A DNA stretch of 44,122 bases from an uncultured Clostridia bacterium. Its GTDB lineage: Bacteria > Bacillota > Clostridia > TANB77 > CAG-508. The position numbers were made by a program, and so were the translations under genes. The notes under the pieces were generated by a model. It saw only the letters and a program-made list of their open reading frames with translations. It did not search any database and was not told where the DNA came from. Location of the stretch: contig CAKOUU010000014.1 of NCBI GenBank assembly GCA_934120675.1, positions 1 through 44,122 of the forward strand, written 5' to 3'. This document shows, one piece after another, positions 39,778-44,122 of this stretch; position 1 is the first letter of the stretch, and the number at the start of each line of letters is the position of its first letter.

Positions 39778-42339
39778 ATGCCAAACAGTAGTAATAGAAA
39801 CAATAGATATCAAAAAAATACAAGCAAAACAAGGACAAACAATACAAGAACAAATACAAAAAGACCAAGCAATAAAACAACAGCAAAAGCACACAAAAAG
39901 AAAAAAATGAATCCAAAATTCAAAATGTTCTTAAAAATATTATTAGTAATATTCTTACTTTTATGTGTAGTAGGAGCAGGGATAGTTGCAGCAATGTTTT
40001 TCGGATTATTTGGTGACCAATTCGAAATAACAAAAGAAGAACTAATAGTAGGAAATTCTAATACAATAGTTTTAGACAGAGACGGAAATGAAATCGCAAA
40101 TTTAAGTAGTGACGAAAAAAGAAAAACAATATCATTAAGTGAAATGTCACCATATTTACCAAAGGCCTATGTGGCAATAGAAGATAAAAGATTTTACTCA
40201 CATAATGGTGTAGATATAAAAAGAACAGCTGGAGCAATACTTGGAGCAGTAACAGGAAATTCTTCTTATGGAGGAAGTTCAATAACACAACAATTGGTAA
40301 AAAATATAACAAAAGACAAAGCTAGGTCAGGAGTTGCCGGTGTAGTAAGAAAAATGAAAGAATGGTCAAAAGCCGTACAAGTAGAAAGAATGATATCAAA
40401 AGACCAAATTCTTGAATTATATTTGAATATAATATTTGTAGGCGGAAATGAACTTCACGGAGTTGAACTTGCATCACAATATTATTTTAATAAGAGTGCA
40501 AAAGACTTAGATTTAGCAGAGTGCGCATTTTTAGCAGGAATTAATAATTCACCAAATGCATATAATCCATATGATACATCACTAGACCAAGAGAAAACAG
40601 CAAATTTAAGAAAAGAAAGAACACTAACAGTTTTAAAAGAAATGAAATCTCAAGGTATGATAGAAAATGAAGACGAATATAATGCAGCAGTTGCAAAAGT
40701 TGAGGCTGGATTAACATTTGAAAAAGGATACTCAGGAGCATCAAATTATTCATATCATACAGATGCAACAATAAAACAAGTAATTGAACAAGTAATGGAA
40801 GAAAAAAATATTTCAAGAGATTTAGCTGAAAATTATGTATATAGTAGCGGATTAACAATATATTCAACAGAAGATTCAAAAGTTCAAGCAAGAGTTGAAG
40901 AAGAATTTGCAAAAACAAAATATCAAATTTCCGGTAAATTAAAAAATGCTGATGGAACATTAAAAAATGACCATACTCAAGCTGGAATGGTAATAATTGA
41001 TAATGAAACAAGCCAAGTAGTTGCAGTAGGTGGAAATTTAGGAGAGCAAAAAACAGTAGGATTATTAAACAGAGGAACACAAGCAGTTAGACAAACAGGT
41101 TCTTCTATGAAACCATTAGCTGATATAGTTCCAGGATTACAAGAAAAAGTAATTACTGCAGCAACAATATATGATGATTCTAAAACAGACTTTGGTGGTG
41201 GATATACACCAGAAGATTATAATGATCCAAAAGGTTTTATAAATATAAGAAGTTGTATAAGAACATCACAAAATATACCGATGGTAAAATTAATGATGGA
41301 ATTAACACCAAAGAAATCAATAGAATATTTGAAAAAAATGGGAATAACAACATTAGATGACGATAAAGATAATAATCCAGCACTTTCAATAGGTGGATTA
41401 AGCAAAGGTATTACACCATTAGAGATGGCCGGAGCATATGCTTCAATTGCAAATGATGGTGTTTATACAACACCAATACTTTATACGAAAGTAGTAGACA
41501 GTAATGGAAATGTAGTGCTAGAACCAAAACAAGAAAAAACAAAAGTTATGTCAGAACAAAATGCATATTTAACAAGGTCAATTGTTAAAGAACCTACACA
41601 AAGTGGTGGTACAGCAACATATTGTGCAATCCCTGGAATGGAAACTTGTGCAAAAACAGGTTCAACAGATGAATATAAAGACAGATGGTTATGTGGAATG
41701 ACACCATATTATACAGCTGCTTGTTGGTGGGGATATGATTCTCCTGAACCATTAAAATTAGGAAAAACAGTTTATAGTGTAGACGGAAGAAACCCAGCAG
41801 GACAAATATGGTCATCAATTATGAAAGATATTCATAAAGGATTAACAAACAAAAACTTTAATACACCATCAACTGGTATAGTTACAAAAACAGTATGTAA
41901 AGATACAGGCTGTATTGCAACAACAACATGTACTAACACATATTCAGAGATATTTACAGCAGACAATATTCCAGAAACTTGCCAAGGTCACGGAGTACAA
42001 AAAATATGTACAGAATCTGGAAAAGTTGCAAATGAATATTGCCCAACTGACAAAGTTAAGACTGTAAGTTATGGCGGAGTTATTCCAAAAGAACAATTAA
42101 AGTTATGGAATACACTTAAACAGTCAAAAGTTGCTAGTGAAAAAATAGAAGATGTATGTACAATTCATACAAAACCAGTAGAGAAACCAGCAGAGACACC
42201 GGTTGCTCCTGCAACAAATACAACAAATAATAATAAAAATAATGTTGTAGAGAATAAAACAAATACAACAACAGGACCTAATAATACGACAGAGAAACCT
42301 AATAAGAATGATACTGTTGTTGATGAGACTACAGAGTAA
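39778..42339 (+). CDS. class A penicillin-binding protein (PBP1A-type)
   Basis: Bifunctional peptidoglycan synthase: glycosyltransferase (GT51) plus DD-transpeptidase. The 853-aa product has a basic Asn/Thr/Lys-rich cytoplasmic tail (1-48), a membrane helix (about 52-80) and GT51 with the catalytic-Glu motif EDKRFYSHNG (E135) and GGSSITQQLVKN. The transpeptidase motifs are SSMK (S442, K445), SQN (497-499) and KTGST (626-630). The C-terminus has a Cys-containing segment (CKDTGCIATTTCTN) and a Thr/Asn/Pro-rich tail. AAGGAGG lies upstream. A TATAAT pair (39728-39738) is a possible promoter with a poor -35. Confidence 0.96.
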   Translation: MPNSSNRNNRYQKNTSKTRTNNTRTNTKRPSNKTTAKAHKKKKMNPKFKMFLKILLVIFLLLCVVGAGIVAAMFFGLFGDQFEITKEELIVGNSNTIVLDRDGNEIANLSSDEKRKTISLSEMSPYLPKAYVAIEDKRFYSHNGVDIKRTAGAILGAVTGNSSYGGSSITQQLVKNITKDKARSGVAGVVRKMKEWSKAVQVERMISKDQILELYLNIIFVGGNELHGVELASQYYFNKSAKDLDLAECAFLAGINNSPNAYNPYDTSLDQEKTANLRKERTLTVLKEMKSQGMIENEDEYNAAVAKVEAGLTFEKGYSGASNYSYHTDATIKQVIEQVMEEKNISRDLAENYVYSSGLTIYSTEDSKVQARVEEEFAKTKYQISGKLKNADGTLKNDHTQAGMVIIDNETSQVVAVGGNLGEQKTVGLLNRGTQAVRQTGSSMKPLADIVPGLQEKVITAATIYDDSKTDFGGGYTPEDYNDPKGFINIRSCIRTSQNIPMVKLMMELTPKKSIEYLKKMGITTLDDDKDNNPALSIGGLSKGITPLEMAGAYASIANDGVYTTPILYTKVVDSNGNVVLEPKQEKTKVMSEQNAYLTRSIVKEPTQSGGTATYCAIPGMETCAKTGSTDEYKDRWLCGMTPYYTAACWWGYDSPEPLKLGKTVYSVDGRNPAGQIWSSIMKDIHKGLTNKNFNTPSTGIVTKTVCKDTGCIATTTCTNTYSEIFTADNIPETCQGHGVQKICTESGKVANEYCPTDKVKTVSYGGVIPKEQLKLWNTLKQSKVASEKIEDVCTIHTKPVEKPAETPVAPATNTTNNNKNNVVENKTNTTTGPNNTTEKPNKNDTVVDETTE

Positions 42340-42350
42340 TAAAAGCATAT

Positions 42351-42387
42351 ACTGATGCTGTAACAAGCAAGATTTAACAGCATCAGT
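42351..42387 (+). terminator. hairpin between the PBP gene and cysS
   Basis: Perfect 11-bp stem (42351-42361 with 42377-42387), 15-nt loop; seven Ts lie 18 nt further on. Probably a terminator of the PBP gene. No T-box motif was found before cysS. Confidence 0.55.
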
Positions 42388-42447
42388 GCTCACCATAATT
42401 TAATTTTTTTGCAACTATATAGAAATAGAAAAAAGAAAGGAACAAAA

Positions 42448-43842
42448 ATGGACATATTTTTTTATAATACATTAACAAGAAAAAAAGACAAATTTGAACC
42501 GTTAGACCCAACAGAAATAAGAATATATTCTTGTGGACCAACAGTATATAAAGATGCAACAATAGGAAATATGAGAACAAATATATTTCAAGATGTATTA
42601 AGAAGAACATTGCGTTACAATGGTTATAAAATAAAACATGTAATGAATATAACAGATGTTGGGCATCTAGTATCAGATGGTGATGAGGGCGAAGACAAAA
42701 TGTTAAAATCAGCTAGAGAAGAGCACAAAACACCATTACAAATAGCAGAACATTATACAAAATTGTTTTTTGACGATTTAAAATCATTAAATGTAGGAAC
42801 ACCAGAAATAGTATGTAAGGCAACAGACCATATAAAAGAAATGCTTGAATATGTTGAAAAACTAATGGAAAATGGATATGCCTATGAAACATCAACTGCA
42901 ATTTATTTTGATATATCTAAGTTAGACAAATACCCAATATTATCAAACTTAGATGTAGAAAATCAAAAAGCAGGTGCAAGGGTTGAAGTAGACCCGGAAA
43001 AAAGAAATCCACATGATTTTGCATTATGGATAAAAGCCCCAGAAAATCATTTGATGAAATGGGATAGCCCTTGGGGGCCAAGTTACCCAGGATGGCATAT
43101 AGAATGTTCAGCAATGGGACAAAAATACTTAGGAGACCAATTTGATATACATACAGGTGGAATAGATTTAATACCAACACATCACGAAAATGAAATTGCA
43201 CAAAGCAAAGGAAAATGTGGTAAAATTCCAGCAAGATATTGGCTACACGGAGAATATCTACTTATAAACGGCGGAAAAATGTCAAAATCATTAGGAAATG
43301 TATATCTAGTAAAAGATATAAAAGAAAGAGGATATGATCCTATTGTATATAAACTATTCAGCTATTCTTGCCATTACAGAAATAAATTAAACTTCACATG
43401 GGAAGGAATAGATGCAGCATCAAAATCATTAGAAAGATTACGCAATAGTTATCAAACAAACTTGAATGGAACAGACGAATTAACAGCAGAAGATAAAGAA
43501 AAATTGGCACAAATAGAAGAAAAATTTCATAAAGCAATAAATGACGATTTGAATATGCCACTTGCAATGAGCTTTGTTTGGGAAGCTGCAAGATTCGAAA
43601 AAAAGAATCCAGAAGTTGCAAAATTACTAGCAAAATTTGATACAGTTCTTGGAATTAAAATTGATGTAGTGAATTCAGAAAAAGAAGAAATTCCACAGGA
43701 AATTTTAGAGTTAGTTGAACAAAGAAAAACTGCAAGAGAAAATAAAGATTGGGCTAAATCAGATGAATTGAGAGATTTGATTAATCAAAAAGGATATAGT
43801 GTTAAAGATACAAAAGAGGGACAAATAATATCAAAAAATTAA
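42448..43842 (+). CDS. cysS: cysteinyl-tRNA synthetase
   Basis: Class Ia synthetase charging tRNA-Cys. The 464-aa product has the Zn-ligand Cys in SCGPTVYKD (C29), the HIGH-equivalent TIGN (38-41), the block PGWHIECSAM with the second Cys, HHENEIAQS, and KMSKS (277-281). A helical anticodon-binding C-terminus follows. I chose the ATG at 42448 with AGAAAGGA upstream. cysS is often T-box regulated in Firmicutes, but the 108-nt upstream gap is too short and shows no such element. A terminator follows. Confidence 0.97.
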   Translation: MDIFFYNTLTRKKDKFEPLDPTEIRIYSCGPTVYKDATIGNMRTNIFQDVLRRTLRYNGYKIKHVMNITDVGHLVSDGDEGEDKMLKSAREEHKTPLQIAEHYTKLFFDDLKSLNVGTPEIVCKATDHIKEMLEYVEKLMENGYAYETSTAIYFDISKLDKYPILSNLDVENQKAGARVEVDPEKRNPHDFALWIKAPENHLMKWDSPWGPSYPGWHIECSAMGQKYLGDQFDIHTGGIDLIPTHHENEIAQSKGKCGKIPARYWLHGEYLLINGGKMSKSLGNVYLVKDIKERGYDPIVYKLFSYSCHYRNKLNFTWEGIDAASKSLERLRNSYQTNLNGTDELTAEDKEKLAQIEEKFHKAINDDLNMPLAMSFVWEAARFEKKNPEVAKLLAKFDTVLGIKIDVVNSEKEEIPQEILELVEQRKTARENKDWAKSDELRDLINQKGYSVKDTKEGQIISKN

Positions 43843-43849
43843 TCTTTAT

Positions 43850-43881
43850 AAAGATAAGGCAATAAGCTTTATCTTTTTTTT
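43850..43881 (+). terminator. cysS terminator
   Basis: 11-bp stem (43850-43860 with 43866-43876, one wobble), AATAA loop, T-run to 43881. It starts 8 nt after the stop. Confidence 0.9.
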
Positions 43882-44122
43882 ACATTTACCATGCATTCTT
43901 CTATGAAATCAATTTTATTAAAAAAATAGGAAGATTTTTCGAACTTCTTATAATATGAATAAAGATGTAAATTGTAACTATTTGTTTAATCTATAGAAAT
44001 ATGACAATTTTATTTCAAAAAAATTACAAAAATATTACATTGCCTATAACTGTTGAACTACATTTAAAAGTGTGATAATATAAAATTACAGGAACAACCT
44101 GTAATAAGAACATAAAAACGAA
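43882..44122. other. non-coding end of the window with a promoter for the next gene
   Basis: 241 bases with no credible ORF. TTGAAC (44053-44058), 17 nt, TAATAT (44076-44081) is a plausible plus-strand promoter. Directly after it is a 7-bp hairpin (44086-44092 with 44098-44104). The gene it drives lies outside the window. Confidence 0.5.

Noticed and set aside
40541..41080. Long minus-strand open frame (179 codons) inside the PBP gene
   Set aside because: It is a shadow of the PBP1A frame: Leu/Phe/His-rich composition, no binding site, and the plus-strand gene has all catalytic motifs.
42340..42447. T-box riboswitch before cysS
   Set aside because: The gap is only 108 nt, the conserved T-box sequence is absent and the hairpin fits a terminator of the upstream gene.
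1..44122. tRNA, rRNA, integrase, transposase or prophage genes
   Set aside because: None was seen. The gene content is mostly housekeeping, and the Tad-like cluster has the same base composition and strand as its neighbours, so there is no sign of a recent island.

Overview
The window looks like a piece of chromosome from a low-GC, Gram-positive, endospore-forming member of the Clostridia, probably an uncultured gut lineage. The pointers are strong A+T bias, AGGAGG-type ribosome binding sites, near-exclusive use of AGA for arginine, an alpha/beta small acid-soluble spore protein, SpoIVB, SpoVG, and the Firmicutes gene orders era-yqzL-recO and rimP-nusA-ylxR-ylxQ-infB-rbfA. No tRNA, rRNA, CRISPR array or transposase gene was seen. 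The exact taxon cannot be read from the sequence.

Layout. 1-8.3 kb: rplU, rpmA, a GT4 glycosyltransferase, era-yqzL-recO, a Fic protein behind a 43-bp tandem repeat, hpf, a small pseudopilin-like protein, a SASP gene (minus strand) and a HAD phosphatase with a +1 frameshift. 8.4-20.9 kb: a Tad/type IV filament-like gene cluster. It encodes a CpaB-like SAF protein, a degenerate and an intact-looking MinD/CpaE-type ATPase, a membrane-anchored CpaF-type ATPase, a fused TadB-TadC-like protein, and about eight small or large single-pass pilin/pseudopilin-like proteins. 21-25.7 kb: a 657-aa unknown protein, a TelA-like protein and SpoIVB (also with a +1 frameshift). 25.7-29 kb: murC and asd on the minus strand with spoVG between them on the plus strand. 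29.2-38.7 kb: a GT2 membrane glycosyltransferase, then the rimP-nusA-ylxR-ylxQ-infB-rbfA-nrnA-truB translation/RNA operon. 38.8-43.9 kb: an unknown protein, a class A PBP and cysS.

Most striking observation. The only two disrupted genes (HAD phosphatase and spoIVB) are broken the same way. One extra C precedes a conserved glycine GGT codon, so frame 0 reads CGG exactly at a catalytic motif, and skipping that C restores the whole C-terminal domain. I scanned roughly 13,000 codons by eye and found no other in-frame CGG. This suggests that CGG is an unassigned or starved codon in this organism and that these two sites may be programmed +1 frameshifts, although sequence error has to be excluded.

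Second theme. Several gaps inside the rimP-truB operon hold large inverted repeats, including a perfect 41-bp and a perfect 34-bp palindrome. Three share a GGGGACG core, like REP/BIME elements. The Tad-like cluster, with its family of leaderless pilin-like proteins (N-terminus MENASKAL), is the main candidate for an undescribed surface-filament system.
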